From assembly GCF_964340395.1 (NCBI RefSeq), contig NC_135554.1, forward strand, positions 1,000,001 through 1,064,000: DNA of 64,000 bases, read 5' to 3'. The stretch is from Glandiceps talaboti (lineage: Eukaryota; Hemichordata; Enteropneusta; Spengelidae). Below the pieces are notes generated by a model. That model saw only the letters and a list, made by a program, of their open reading frames with translations, did no database searches and was not told the origin of the DNA. Below are positions 12,945-24,510 of this stretch, piece after piece (the stretch's first letter is position 1; each line of letters opens with the position of its first letter). The position numbers and the translations under genes were made by a program.

Positions 12945-13623
12945 AAGTCATTGAGAATGACATAGTCCCCACTATGATTGGGTTTTAAGGAATTATCACT
13001 ACTCTGATCACGCAACAACACTTGTGAACCTAAATCAAACAGACTTAGATATGTTGTGTCTGCTTGTTGGACATGGAACATGCCTACAACAATAAAGGAT
13101 GGGTCGGGTATGGGGGATTGTATCACGACGAAAATGGATATGCACATGTTTGTCATAGAACACTGTCCTAATACTAACTTTGAATGAGATCTGTTCAAGC
13201 ATGTCTGAGTTATGGCTTTGGACATGGAAAATTCACAAACAAAATGGCTGCTAGGCGGCCATATTGGATCGTATCATGACAACAATTAATATGCACATGT
13301 TTGTCATTGAACACTGTCCTAATACCAACTTTGAATGAGATCTGTTCAAGCATGTCTGAGTTATGGCTTTGGACAGGGAAAATTTGCAAACAAAATGGCT
13401 GCTAGGCGACCATATTGGATCATATCATGAAACAAATTGACGTGCATATGTATGCCATTGTATGTTGCCCCTGTACCAAGTTTGAAAAAAATCGGTCCAG
13501 GCATCTCCAAGAAACGGCTGCGGACAGACAGACGGATGGACGGACAGATGGACGGACGGATGGACGGACAGAAAGAACCCAATCCATAAGTCCCCGTCCC
13601 GGACTTCGTCTGGCAGGGACTAA
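12945..13623. mobile_element. Family B element, shorter copy inside the LINE
   Basis: Begins AAGTCATTGAGAATGACATA like the 4303 copy and ends GGCAGGGACTA. It carries only two to three of the 155-bp units. It splits the LINE codons between SPF and LFIMYTND, so it is younger than the LINE. No clear target duplication. The right end has GACGGACGGA runs. Confidence 0.8.
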
Positions 13624-14046
13624 AAACGGGCTTAAAATGCAGCCTTGTGGTGTGCCAGTGTTAGTGGTGAGCATAGTAGATTTTGATTCACCAACCTTAA
13701 CACACTGGGGTTTATCACTAAGGAAATTATAAACCCAATGAATGATCACAGAGGGGATATCAAGCTTCAGTAATTTCTCTATCATAATGTGACGCTGTAT
13801 GGTATTAAAAGCTGAACTGAAATCTATAAATAAGACCCTAGTGTAATTTCCAGCTGTATCTATGTGTTCTAGCACTTTCTGGAGAAGACAGGCAATCGCA
13901 TCATCTGTACCTTTCCTGCATTGATAAGCAAACTGGTTTGAATCGAGTTTTGACTGAACATGAGGGAGAAGGTTAGAAAGAATCACTCTTTCTAGACATT
14001 TCATAATAAGGGAGGTGAGGGCTACCGGTCTATAAGTATAACATAA

Positions 14047-14777
14047 AATGGTAGATATCAGACAATGGTAAATACCAGAGACAAATGTAGATATAACATA
14101 CAATGGTAGATATCAGACAATGGTGGATACCAGAGACAATGGCAGACATCACAGACAATAGTAGATATCAGAGACAATAGTAGATATAATAGACAATGGT
14201 AGATATCAGAGATGTTAGATATCAGAGATAAGTATAATATGTTATTTGCCAAATACCGTTCCATATCTTGCTGCGAGAGGTAATTTTTCCGGTAATAACG
14301 GAGAGCCGGAGGCGAGCCGTTATACCGGAAAAATTAACTCGAGCTGATTTCAGAGACAATGGTATATATCAGACAATGGTAGATATCAGAGACAATGGTA
14401 TATACCACAGACAATGGTAGATTTCAGAGACAATGGTATATATCAGACAATGGTAGATATCAGAGATAATGGTAGATATCACAGATAATGGTAGACATCA
14501 GAGATAATGTTAGATATCAGACAATGGTAGATATCACAGATAATGGTAGATATCACAGATAATGGTAGACATCAGAGATAATGGTAGATATCAGACAATG
14601 GTAGATATCAGAGATAATGGTAGACATCAGAGATAATGTTAGATATCAGAGACAATGGTAGATTTTAGAGACAAATGGTAGATATCAAAGACAAGTGGTA
14701 GATATCAGAGACAATGGTGATATTAGAGATAAATGGTAGATATCAGAGACAATGGGGATATCATAGAAAATAGTGCC
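14047..14777. repeat. 19-bp minisatellite, right part
   Basis: Same unit as 9505-11940, separated from it by the LINE. It is interrupted at about 14230-14350 by a short hairpin-forming insert. Confidence 0.93.
14270..14345. mobile_element. Short hairpin (foldback) insert
   Basis: TAATTTTTCCGGTAATAACG at 14281 is mirrored by CGTTATACCGGAAAAATTA at about 14319-14337, around a GC-rich GAGCCGGAGGCGAGC loop. The flanks CTGCGAGAG/CTCGAGCTG extend the pairing. It sits within the minisatellite and has no coding capacity. Probably a very small MITE or foldback element. Confidence 0.6.
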
Positions 14778-16366
14778 AATGGCGTTGTAGCGAACTGTAC
14801 ATTTAAAAAATGTTCATCCACGTGCTGATCCATGCTAGGCATACAGGGCTCGAAATTTGCGGGAGTCCCGCGTCCACAGACTACCAATGTTTGTCTCTGG
14901 GCTACCAAATGATGTGAGTGGTAGCCCAATTGGGCTACTAAGTTTTGAATGAAACTGTGACAGCCTGACTCTGACATCTTCCCGCGCCGGGGGCCTCCGA
15001 GGTCGCAGTCCTGTGGGACGTGTTCTCACCAAAATTAGCGTCAAAATCAGTGCGTCTTTTCCAAATTTGCATCCACACTACATGTATATCAAATGTACAC
15101 GAAATACATGTACACTGTACACGTCATTCTTCCGTACATTGTATACACAGCTTGTACTTCCAAAATATCACAACAAAACATTTATATGCAACAATATTCT
15201 GTATAGCGATTTAATGTTATCTTTCTGTACTTTCAATTTTCCATTGTAATCTCTCTCTCGAAATATGCTCTCCGGCCCGGGCCCTTCCGGCTTTTCTCGG
15301 AGTCGGAGTATGTACAGTACACTCTCAGTACAGCACTGCAGTAACTAAATTCCATCACATGAATGACAGCTTTAACTTTCAGCTTGACAGAGACACAGTT
15401 GTAATGGTGTTTGATAAAATCTTATGCTGCTGATGAGAACTGTTAACTTAGTATACACCTGTCCTACAGATTCGTTTATTCTTGAACGATGCCTAAAACA
15501 TTCCGTGTGTAAACTGTATGCTCACGCAACCCCTGAGAGCATGCAGTGGTGAATGGTAAATTCACGTAATGCATTCGATCTAGTAGTAGTAGCAAAGTTT
15601 AAAAGAAAGTTGAAGTTTTAGTGAGAATGAAATGGTGACATAATGGTTTGAATTTATCTGAGTGAAGTTTTCAGCATGGACCGTCTGCTGATGTGGTTTT
15701 CGTCTCTGTTTGATTATCTCTTCGCCCATGAATGGAAGGGGCTTTACCGTAATGGCCGTCATGTATCGATACAAAACCTGTCTAACCCGTCTGTTAATAA
15801 GTAACCAATCACGTGGTTAGATAATGATAACAGCACATAGTTTCTAAACTACCCAAGACGTAGTCTCCACATCAGGAAATGGCCATGGGGCTTATGAAAC
15901 TGTTTATACGTTTTCCATACGTTGAATCATATTCAAATTTTACAGGTCTCACTGAACCAAGAGATTTAGATAATAGTTACAACTAAGAACTGCGACTACA
16001 TGTCTTACATTTCATTGCAATGATAACCGTAAGTTGTTTGCTAACAGTAAGCCTCACATGTCCCCTCTTTATGACACGTCCCCAGAGACACATATACATG
16101 TACATGCAAAAATTTGCATCCCCAATGTCAAATATGGTGTGAAATACACACAAATAATGCGTTAACATGACCTCTCAAGTTATTCAATCAATCATCGAAT
16201 TCAATACACCATATAGTTACATATATACACAAACACCATTAAATTAGGAATGCATGCATATGGGCTACCAGTCACTGCTCTCGGGCTACCAAATTTAAAT
16301 GATGGTAGCCCACCTGGGCTACCAAGAAAAAAAACGAATTTCGAGCCCTGGCATAGGTGTTCATTT

Positions 16367-16418
<52 letters not shown>

Positions 16419-16462
16419 TTCTCCATGCCTATAGCCCTACTGAACTTAGTTCTCTTGTGCTA
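14778..16462 (+). mobile_element. Family A copy, short, split by another element
   Basis: Starts TAGTGCCAATGGCGTTGTAG and ends with a (CA)n tract and CCTATAGCCCTACTGAAC...CTTGTGCTAAA. It lacks the internal 115-bp units. The 14844-16350 element is inserted in it. It lies at the right edge of the 19-bp minisatellite. Confidence 0.75.
14844..16350. mobile_element. Non-autonomous DNA transposon, CAGGGCTCGAAATT termini
   Basis: CAGGGCTCGAAATT (14844) is inverted exactly at AATTTCGAGCCCTG (ending 16350). GCATA lies on both sides (14839-14843 and 16351-16355). Both ends carry subterminal GGGCTACCAAAT words (14899-14910, 16283-16294) and GGTAGCCCA words, arranged like transposase-binding sites. The 1.5-kb interior shows no transposase. 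Superfamily not settled: a 5-bp duplication is unusual for hAT, whose ends it otherwise resembles. Confidence 0.82.
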
Positions 16463-16579
16463 AAATGTGACAGATAGATCAAGACAATAAGAACTGAACA
16501 AAACAGATCAAGATAATGATACTGGAGTTAAATGAATTTCTTTTTAGAACTAGGTGCAGTCTTCTGTCATCATTAGAAG

Positions 16580-18217
16580 CAGTGTGTGAACTTAAGGGAA
16601 AATGACTACTGGTCATAAGGACCGACATGTAGCAAATGCTGCTGGTCCTTAAGGAAAACTGCTGGTCCATACTCAATGCAGTTCACGTTCACTACCTGTA
16701 TCTACACCCCCCCCCCCCATTTACAGATTAAATGATTTTGAACTTTAATATGATACAACATATCTTTAGATATAAAAGTAAAAGAGAGTACAACGAATTG
16801 TTTACTATCCACTATTTTTTCATAAAATTTCCACTAACAGAGTCAAAAAATAACTTGGAAGTAAATTTTGGATTCACAAGCAAGTACTTTTTGACTCTAT
16901 GAGTAGAAGTTTTCATCTGTAACTATGAACCCAGAGACTATGAATATTCATTCTCGCATAATCTGTTCCTATAGACTATAGGTTTTGTCGCATAACTATC
17001 CCTCTTGAAAACTGTGCATTTGCTTTATTTCAATTTCCATCCACACAGTGACACGGAGCGGTTTCGTCTTCCTTCAGTCTTTACAAATATGTACAGAAGC
17101 CACCCCCCCCCTCTCCATAAAGCCCTACCCGTATACCCTACAGTGGTGTATTGAGTATCGTCACTGGTTGTTTGTGTAAGAAATCTGACCATGATGAAGA
17201 GAACTATCATGGCTAAACATGTCTTACAGTGCGAGTTGTTTTTGACGTGGGAACGTGATATGGTAACTGTACTGTAATGTGTCATCCACTATGTACCCGT
17301 GTTTGGCATGATGCAGTAATTTTCCAGATACAACAATGGCAACAAAAATGCAACATTTCTAAGTTTATAGTACGTTGATTACAACATGACAGGACATACA
17401 TCATCATATGCATCAAATTGAAAGCAATCAGACTACGCATTTTTTTTACTGTTTTTACAAAAACAAAACTATCGTACTGAAGATGTTTTACGAAGTGTAC
17501 CTGCCTTCTTTATTAGTTACAACGCCATTTTCAGAGTAGTTTATATGTTTTCCGTCAGTTTGTTTTGATCATGGCCACACACATGGGGGAACTCCGGTAA
17601 ATTGATCGGGAAACCCGCTAACATTTACCGGCTTTAATACCAGCCTTTAAAAAAAAAACCAGTGTCTCTTTCGTCTTCTTCTTCGGAAGCTCATTGCCGC
17701 CTTCTAAATATCGCCACATACTTTATAAATACAACGTGGAACTGTCTCAAACACGTTAAAAGTTTCATACACTTCGAACAGTAAACTTTACAACAATGAT
17801 TACGATATCATGGCGGAAAAAGACACATGCACCGAATGCGTACAATGAGTCTGAATGTGTAAGACAAGACAAAAATAATTAGAGAAATTCAGCCAATCAT
17901 GTGTTTGCTAACATAATTTCATAAAGTAAATGCTGTATGCTACGTCATATGTAGACATGATATCAACATTGACAACAACACGGAGCGAGCTAGCTCTGTG
18001 TCACTTGACTTGAACGAGATGTCGAGAGTAAAATAGGTAACACAAGATCAGATTCATGTAGGTGAAATTGGATATATCTTTGAATAAATGTTATTATTTA
18101 CTCCAAATTTCAGTCGGTCATAAGGACCGATAAGTTGTTGTAATTCTGAAAAACTGTCGGTCCGAACGGAAATATGTTGGTCTCGGGCCGAAGGACCGGC
18201 GTTAATTTCGCACGCTG
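16580..18217. mobile_element. hAT-like non-autonomous transposon with 8-bp TSD
   Basis: ATTAGAAG flanks both ends perfectly (16572-16579 and 18218-18225). The termini are CAGTGTGTGAACTTAA and, reversed, CAGCGTGCGAAATTAA (13 of 16 identical). The 15-mer GGTCATAAGGACCGA appears near both ends (16611-16625, 18116-18130), with more GGTCC words beside it. An 8-bp duplication with CAG-type termini fits the hAT superfamily. No transposase ORF is seen in 1.6 kb. Confidence 0.88.
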
Positions 18218-18229
18218 ATTAGAAGAGTC

Positions 18230-18605
18230 ACTTAAAGGAGAATGCCATCCAGGAAATGAAGACATTTTTGTACTCTATGGGTTCTGGAAAGTATTTCAAG
18301 ATTTTACATCACTTCTAATTACTTGGGATTTCAGAAAACATCAAGTTGATCTTGTGCCTTTATAGGGTATCTTTACTGTGGGTCATGGATAATGGGGGTC
18401 AGCAGAAATAATATATTCAAGTTGCACGATGGATATTCGTGAGATATATTTTACATTGAAGGGTATACGCTCCTGGGACCAAGATGTAATAGCCCATAGC
18501 AAAGATACCCTATAAATACACTAGATCAACTCAAGTAATTTTAAATGATGTAACATCATGAAATGACTCACCAGAACCCAAAATGTCTCTTTTTACCCTT
18601 TAAGT
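18230..18605. mobile_element. Foldback / MITE element of about 376 bp
   Basis: The left arm runs from ACTTAAAGGAGAATG through TGGGTTCTGGAAAG and TTTATAGGGTATCTTT. The right arm is its inverted, diverged copy (AAAGATACCCTATAAA, CCAGAACCCA, CCTTTAAGT). The arms are about 140 bp with a short centre. It begins 4 nt after the target duplication of the preceding element. No clear target duplication of its own. Confidence 0.75.
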
Positions 18606-18607
18606 AA

Positions 18608-19889
18608 AACAGCACCAATAGCGATAAAGCACGACTGTACAATTTTTTGTTTATGTTTATCCGGGTGCCTATCCAACTCTGTTGTTACCTTTACCAAGAA
18701 AGTTTATTCACTTGTCTATTAATTCCTGCTATCTTTGTAATAGACACCATGACATTTGTCTGTTGCTATGGATGTGATCTTGTTGCTAGTGATATTTGCA
18801 TACATTGTTTGAATGTTTATTCACTTGCCTACCAGATGATGTTGTCATTTTTGCAAAAAATATTGACATTTGGTTGTTGCTAGGGGCAAATCCAACAATT
18901 TTTAATAACACTTTTAGAAACATGTCAATAAATTTCAGCCCCATCTCCTAAGTCCTTTTTGAGATAAATACCGCCAATTGTGTTGTAGCGCAACTCTATT
19001 TTGCTATTGCTATGGACATGGTCTTGTTGCAAGGCATATTTGCATACATTTCTTGAATCTTTATTAACTTGCCTACCCTTCCCACTTTTCATCTTTGCAA
19101 TATAAACCATCATTTAGCTGGTGCTATGGGCGTGGTGCTGTTGCTAGGCATATTTGCACACATTTTCCTGATCTTTAGTCACTTACCTACCCATCCCTGT
19201 TATTATCTTTGTATTCGTCATTTCACCATTGCTAAAGGCATGGTCTTGGTTGCTAGGGTCAATTGTGTTGAGATGTTTTCAACAGTAACTGCAGAATAAT
19301 ACCTCCAAAAACATCCCCACCAAGTTTCAACCCATTCACCATGCATTTTAAGTTATAAGTTTTTTAGAAAAATTAAATAGTTTTTAGATCTAATTTGCAT
19401 ATCGCTGAACTGATCATCACATTATGAATACAGCTACATCTACACATCCCCAGATGCATCCCCATTAAATTTCAGCCCAATCTGCTCATTAGTTTTTGAA
19501 CTATATATTTTTGATAAAAAAGACACATTCTAGACCTAATTTGCATATCACAGATGGGATCATCACATCCTAAATAATTCTTAATCTAAACTCCACTAAG
19601 AATATCTCCCAATCTGCTCAATAAATTTGGAATTATAGATTTTTGACCAAAAAGACATACCATATTTAGCATATCTCTGATGGGATCATTTAGTCATGTA
19701 GAATTCTTAATCTAAACACCTCTAAAAACGTTCCAACCAAATTTCAGACCAATCTGCCAAGTAGTTGTTGAGTTTAAATTTTTGACCAAAAGTCACATTT
19801 TTTTAACCCAAATTACACATCGGTGGTGAGATAATTTTGACTTGAACAATTTCCCAACTAGTTTTTGACTGGTTTTTGACTTTAAGTTG

Positions 19890-19952
<63 letters not shown>

Positions 19953-19985
19953 AAACACATTTTGCCATGCCTATAGCACTATTAA
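18608..19985 (+). mobile_element. Family A copy
   Basis: Starts CAGCACCAATAGCGATAAAG. Contains the GCTATGGGCGTGG and TTTGCATATCA unit types and a (CA)n tract at 19893-19949. It reaches CCTATAGCACTATT, where the next minisatellite takes over. The expected terminal CAGTTGTGCTAA appears only at 21700-21711, after that array. Confidence 0.75.
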
Positions 19986-21695
19986 AAAACAAGCAAAAAC
20001 AATTTTATAATTAAAACCAATTTGCAAATAAAAATGAAAGTAAAAATGAATATGACATGAAAATCAATTTGGAAATTAAAGTGAAAAATAATTTCAAATG
20101 AAAATCGAATTGCAAATGAAAATGAAAGTGAAAACGAATTTGAAATGAAAATCAATTTGGATATGAAAGTAAAAGTAAAAACGAATTTGAAAAGACAATC
20201 GATTTTCAAATTCGTTTTCACTTTCATTTTCATTTCCAAAACGATTTTCATTTTAAATTCATTTTCACTTTCACTTGCAAATTGATGAAAATGGAAGTAA
20301 AAACGAATTTGAAATGAAAATCAATTTGCAAATGAAAGTAAAAACGAATTTGAAATAAAAAACAATTAGCAAATGAAAATGGAAGTGAAAATGAATTTCA
20401 AATGAAAATCAATTTGCAAGTGAAAGTGAAAATGAATTTGAAATGGAAATAGATTTGCAAATGTAAATTGAAGTGAAAACGAATTTGCATATGAAAATGG
20501 AATTAAAAACAAATTTGAAATGAAAATCAATTTGCAAATGAAAGTGAAAATGAATTTGAAATGGAAATAGACTTGCAAATGAAATTGGAAGTGAAAACGA
20601 ATTTGAAATGAAAATCAATTTGCAAATGAAAATGGAAGTGAAAACAAATTTGAAATGAAAATCAATTTGTAAATGAAAATAGAAGTAACAACGAATTTGA
20701 AATGAAAATCAATTTGCAAATGAAAGTAAAAACGAATTTGAAATAAAAAACAATTAGCAAATGAAAATGGAAGTGAAAATGAATTTCAAATGAAAATCAA
20801 TTTGCAAGTGAAAGTGAAAATGAATTTGAAATGGAAATAGATTTGCAAATGTAAATTGAAGTGAAAACGAATTTGCATATGAAAATGGAATTAAAAACAA
20901 ATTTGAAATGAAAATCAATTTGCAAATGAAAGTGAAAATGAATTTGAAATGGAAATAGACTTGCAAATGAAATTGGAAGTGAAAACGAATTTGAAATGAA
21001 AATCAATTTGCAAATGAAAATGGAAGTGAAAACAAATTTGAAATGAAAATCAATTTGTAAATGAAAATAGAAGTAACAACGAATTTGAAATGAAAATCAA
21101 TTTGCAAATGAAAGTGAAAATGAATTTGAAATAAAAATCGATTTGCAAATGAAATAGAAAGTGAAAACGAATTTGAAATGAAAATCAATTTCCAAATGAA
21201 AATGGAAGTGAAAACGAATTTGAAATGAAAATCAATTTGCAAATGAAAATGGAAGTAAAAACGAATTTGAAATGAAAATCAATTTGTACATGAAAATGGA
21301 AGTAAAAACGAATTTGAAATGAAAATCAATTTGCAAATGAAAGTCAAAAAGAATTTGAAATGAAAATCGATTTGAAAATGAAAAAGAAATTGAAAACGAA
21401 TTTGAAATGAAAATCAATTGGAAATGAAAATGAAAATGGAAATAAAAATGATTTTGAAATGAAAATCAATTTGGTAATTAAAGTGAAAATTAATTTCAAA
21501 TGAAAATCGATTTGCAAATGAAAATGAAAGTTAAAACGAATTTGAAATGAAAATCAAATTGGAAATGAAAGTGAAAATGAATTTTAAATGAAAATCGATT
21601 TCCAATGAAAATGGAAGTGGAAACGAATTCAAAATGAAAATCGATTTGCAAATGAAAATGGAAGTGAAAACGAATATGAAATGAAAATGGAAGTA
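19986..21695. repeat. AT-rich minisatellite (GAAAATCAATTTGCAAATGA)
   Basis: Degenerate units of about 45 bp combining AATGGAAGTGAAAACGAATT and TGAAATGAAAATCAATTTGC. A block of roughly 390 bp is duplicated in tandem (20310-20690 against 20700-21080, offset 388 bp). It lies within the last 30 bp of a family A copy. Phe/Ile/Ser-rich minus-strand ORFs are artefacts. Confidence 0.93.
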
Positions 21696-21712
21696 GTTCA
21701 GTTGTGCTAATA

Positions 21713-22160
21713 AAATATCCTTGAGATTTACCATCATCATATAGCGTTTGCTATGGATGTGGTATTGTTGCCAGGTATATTGTATATTTGCATACATTTT
21801 TTTATATTTATTCATTTGTATATTAGTCCATGTTATCTTTGCAAAATATTTGATCATTTGGCCATTGCTATGGGTGTGGTTTTGTTGCTAGGTACATTTA
21901 CATTCCAAGTTTTGAATGTTTACTCACTTGTCTATTAATCCCTGTTGTTATCTTTGCAATATATGCGATTATTTGGCTGTTGCTATGGGCGTGGTCATGG
22001 TTGCTAGGGATATTTGCATACATTTTTTGAATGTTTACTCACTTGCCTATCAGATGATGTTGTTCTTTTAGAAAAATATACTTGTATTTGGTTGTTGCTA
22101 AGGACATAAAATCTGCATAATAACACTAAGAAACATCTCAACAAGTTTCAGTCTCATTGA
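21713..22160 (+). mobile_element. Family A fragment, left arm of a palindrome
   Basis: Units with GCTATGGGCGTGGTCATGG and TTTGCATACATTTTTTGAAT. It runs into the inverted copy at about 22165. Confidence 0.75.
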
Positions 22161-22164
22161 CCAA

Positions 22165-24125
22165 GTACTTATTATGCAGATTTTCTTCAAAACATTTTGA
22201 CAAAATTGGCCCTATCAACCATTACCATTCAAAAAAATATATGTAAATTTCCCTAGCAATAAGACCACGCCCATAGCAACAACCAAACGATCACATATTA
22301 TTATGAAGGTAACAACAGGGATTAATAGAAAACATCGTCGCAAACCACGACCTGTTTTACGGCAATGTTCTTAACGAGCCTCCCACTGGCCATGGATGCA
22401 TTCATATACCATATCCGTATTTATGGCATAGCTAATTTATCCGTTTTGTACATAAACACTACAACCAATCAGATTGCCCCTTGCATACCACGTGATATAC
22501 AATGCCTTGGCATGATTTAGTACGTACACTGAAAACTTACTTGGCCAAGTTGAGTGCTTGTTGCTGAAATTTTATTTTTGCCATCCTACAAACAAGATTA
22601 GATTGATACATGTATGAACATAAAATAATGATCTATAAATCTTGCCTCGAAGTGTCAAGCAGGGTTTGTGAGCAATTTGTTGTATCATCAGACCGGGCGT
22701 CCGATACAATTGTGAGTTTGTAGCAAGTACCGAAGTAGGTTACAACATGGATTATCTCAATATTAGAGCCATGGTTACAACAAGCCAATATTGGCTGATT
22801 CAAGCGAGTTCACTCCAGATAAACTTGCATTCCATTCACAACCTGTAGTTATTGAAGTGTTGTTTACCATACTCTTGATTTTACAAGGAATGAACCTGGG
22901 CTGAACTGGCCTTTCAGCACAGTGTCTTCAGGCGCACAAGTTAAGAACGCCGCGATGACTGCATTCATCACCCGTACTCTGTACAGTACCCACCTATCAG
23001 CCCTTAATGTAAATGTTCAACAAATCTTTCCTCGTTCTTACTTTACACTCTTTAACCCCATCAAATAGTGGTTATCCCAGTAGATTTAAATGAGACTAGT
23101 AACTTTTACTCATTTTTTTTAATCGTCCATTCACATTCACTCATTGCATGCATCTGTACAACGTTTGCTGTTCACACTAGCTAGCTGTGTTGGATTCACT
23201 TGATCATCGTCGCCCGGGCGCTACCCACAGCCTCTTTTACTGTAGCGTCAAAAATTCACAGTGTGAAAGTCCATCATTTCTGTTGTACTCCCCAACAGGA
23301 CTTCTTTTGGGAAAGTTGTATGTGTGAGTACTCTGTAGTTTTTCTGCTTTGCCGCAAACACAGCAGTTGCCATAATTCACCATAACATGAGGCCATTTTT
23401 GTTATCTGAAGCGCATTCTTTGAGAGACGGACTTTGATTGGTCAGATTATCATGATGTCATGAATATGTATTACGTACACATGAGATACGGCTTTGACAG
23501 CCGTAAGATGCCAGCGATTTATTTCGAAATGTAGTGGTAGAAATAATAACTCTGGTTTGCAAGAATGATAGAAAATTTAATAAACATTCAAAAAATGTAT
23601 GTAAATTTACCTAGCAACAAGACCAAGCCCATAGGAACAGCCAAATAATTGCATATATTGCAAAGATAACAGGAATTGAAAGACGAATGAATAAACATTC
23701 CAAAATTGTATGCAAATGTACCTAGCAACAAGGCCACACCCATAGCAACAGCCAGATGATCACATATATTGTGAAGATTACTAGACAAATGAATAAACAT
23801 TAAAAAATGTATGCAAATGTGCCTAGCAAAAAGACCACGCCCATAGCAACAGCCAAATTAACACATATATTGCAAAGATAATATCAGAAATTCATACACA
23901 AGTGAACAAAAACATTAAAAAAATGTATGCAAATATATCTAGCAACATGACAACGCCCATAGCAATTGCCAAATGATCACGTATATCGCAAAGATAGCAA
24001 CATGGTTGGATAGGCAACTGGATAGTCATTCAGCAAATGAACACCTATTGTTAACATGGACGAGCATATGGATAAACATTTTTAAAAACTGCACAGTTGT
24101 GCTACAACACCATTGGTGGTATTCT
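22165..24125 (-). mobile_element. Family A copy in inverted orientation
   Basis: Reversed family A units (CCACGCCCATAGCAACAGCC) run to the reversed start TTGTGCTACAACACCATTGG at about 24095-24117. It is interrupted by the 22333-23567 element. Together with 21713-22160 it forms a large imperfect palindrome. Confidence 0.78.
22333..23567. mobile_element. DNA transposon remnant with 8-bp TSD ATAGAAAA
   Basis: ATAGAAAA occurs directly before (22325-22332) and after (23568-23575). The termini are CATCGTCGCAAACCA and, reversed, CATTCTTGCAAACCA (GCAAACCA core exact). It interrupts the inverted family A copy. The 1.2-kb interior has no recognisable transposase. The duplication length suits hAT, P or Merlin; I cannot choose. 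Confidence 0.75.
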
Positions 24126-24510
24126 TGAGTTCAAGGTTTTGACCAAAAATGAAAATTTTTGACAAATATAACACTTGTAATGTGTTATCATTTTGCTTTG
24201 AATACTTTCCCAACTAGACACCACAAGCCATGTGCTCACAAAATACCAAGGCAATCGTTCTGGTGGTTTTTGAGTTGCAGTCGTCCACACTTTTACATAC
24301 ACACAGAGAGACAGACGGATAGACACTGTACCATACCTATAGCACTATTGAACCCTATTAGTTCAGTTGTGCTAAAGACACATTTTTAGACCTAATCACT
24401 GATTGGATCATCATGTTATGAACGATTCTTAATCCAAACACCACAAAGAACATTCCTATCAAATTTCAACCCAATCTGCTCAATAAATTTGGAATGACAT
24501 AGTTTTGACC
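24121..24510 (+). mobile_element. Family A 3' fragments
   Basis: Two direct fragments: one ends CAGTTGTGCTAAAG at about 24377, the other begins GACACATTTTTAGACCTAAT. No coding content. Confidence 0.65.

Larger units (their letters stand above)
11941..14046 (-). pseudogene. 5'-truncated non-LTR retrotransposon (Rex1/CR1-like reverse transcriptase)
   Basis: Minus-strand LINE inserted in the 19-bp minisatellite. It begins inside the reverse transcriptase at YRPVALTSLIMKCLERVI (about 14036). It keeps the palm motif LFIDFSSAFNTI and the NTGTPQGCILSPF motif, the catalytic box in the form FSDD (about 12886-12875, usually FADD), and the thumb with WFTTNFLELNVSKTKEMIID and YKYLGLKLDN. The coding region is dead: a family B element splits it at 12945-13623, and at least two frameshifts lie around YTNDF and between FSDD and WFTTN. 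The 3' UTR contains an expanded (TATTTG)n tract (12018-12183). The element ends in AATAAATG and an (AAT)n tail at 11941-11958, as expected for target-primed reverse transcription. The clade assignment is from memory of motif style. Confidence 0.88.

Noticed and set aside
20366-21242. Phe/Ile/Ser-rich membrane-like minus-strand ORFs
   Set aside because: They come from an AT-rich minisatellite, and identical peptides repeat at the 388-bp block offset.
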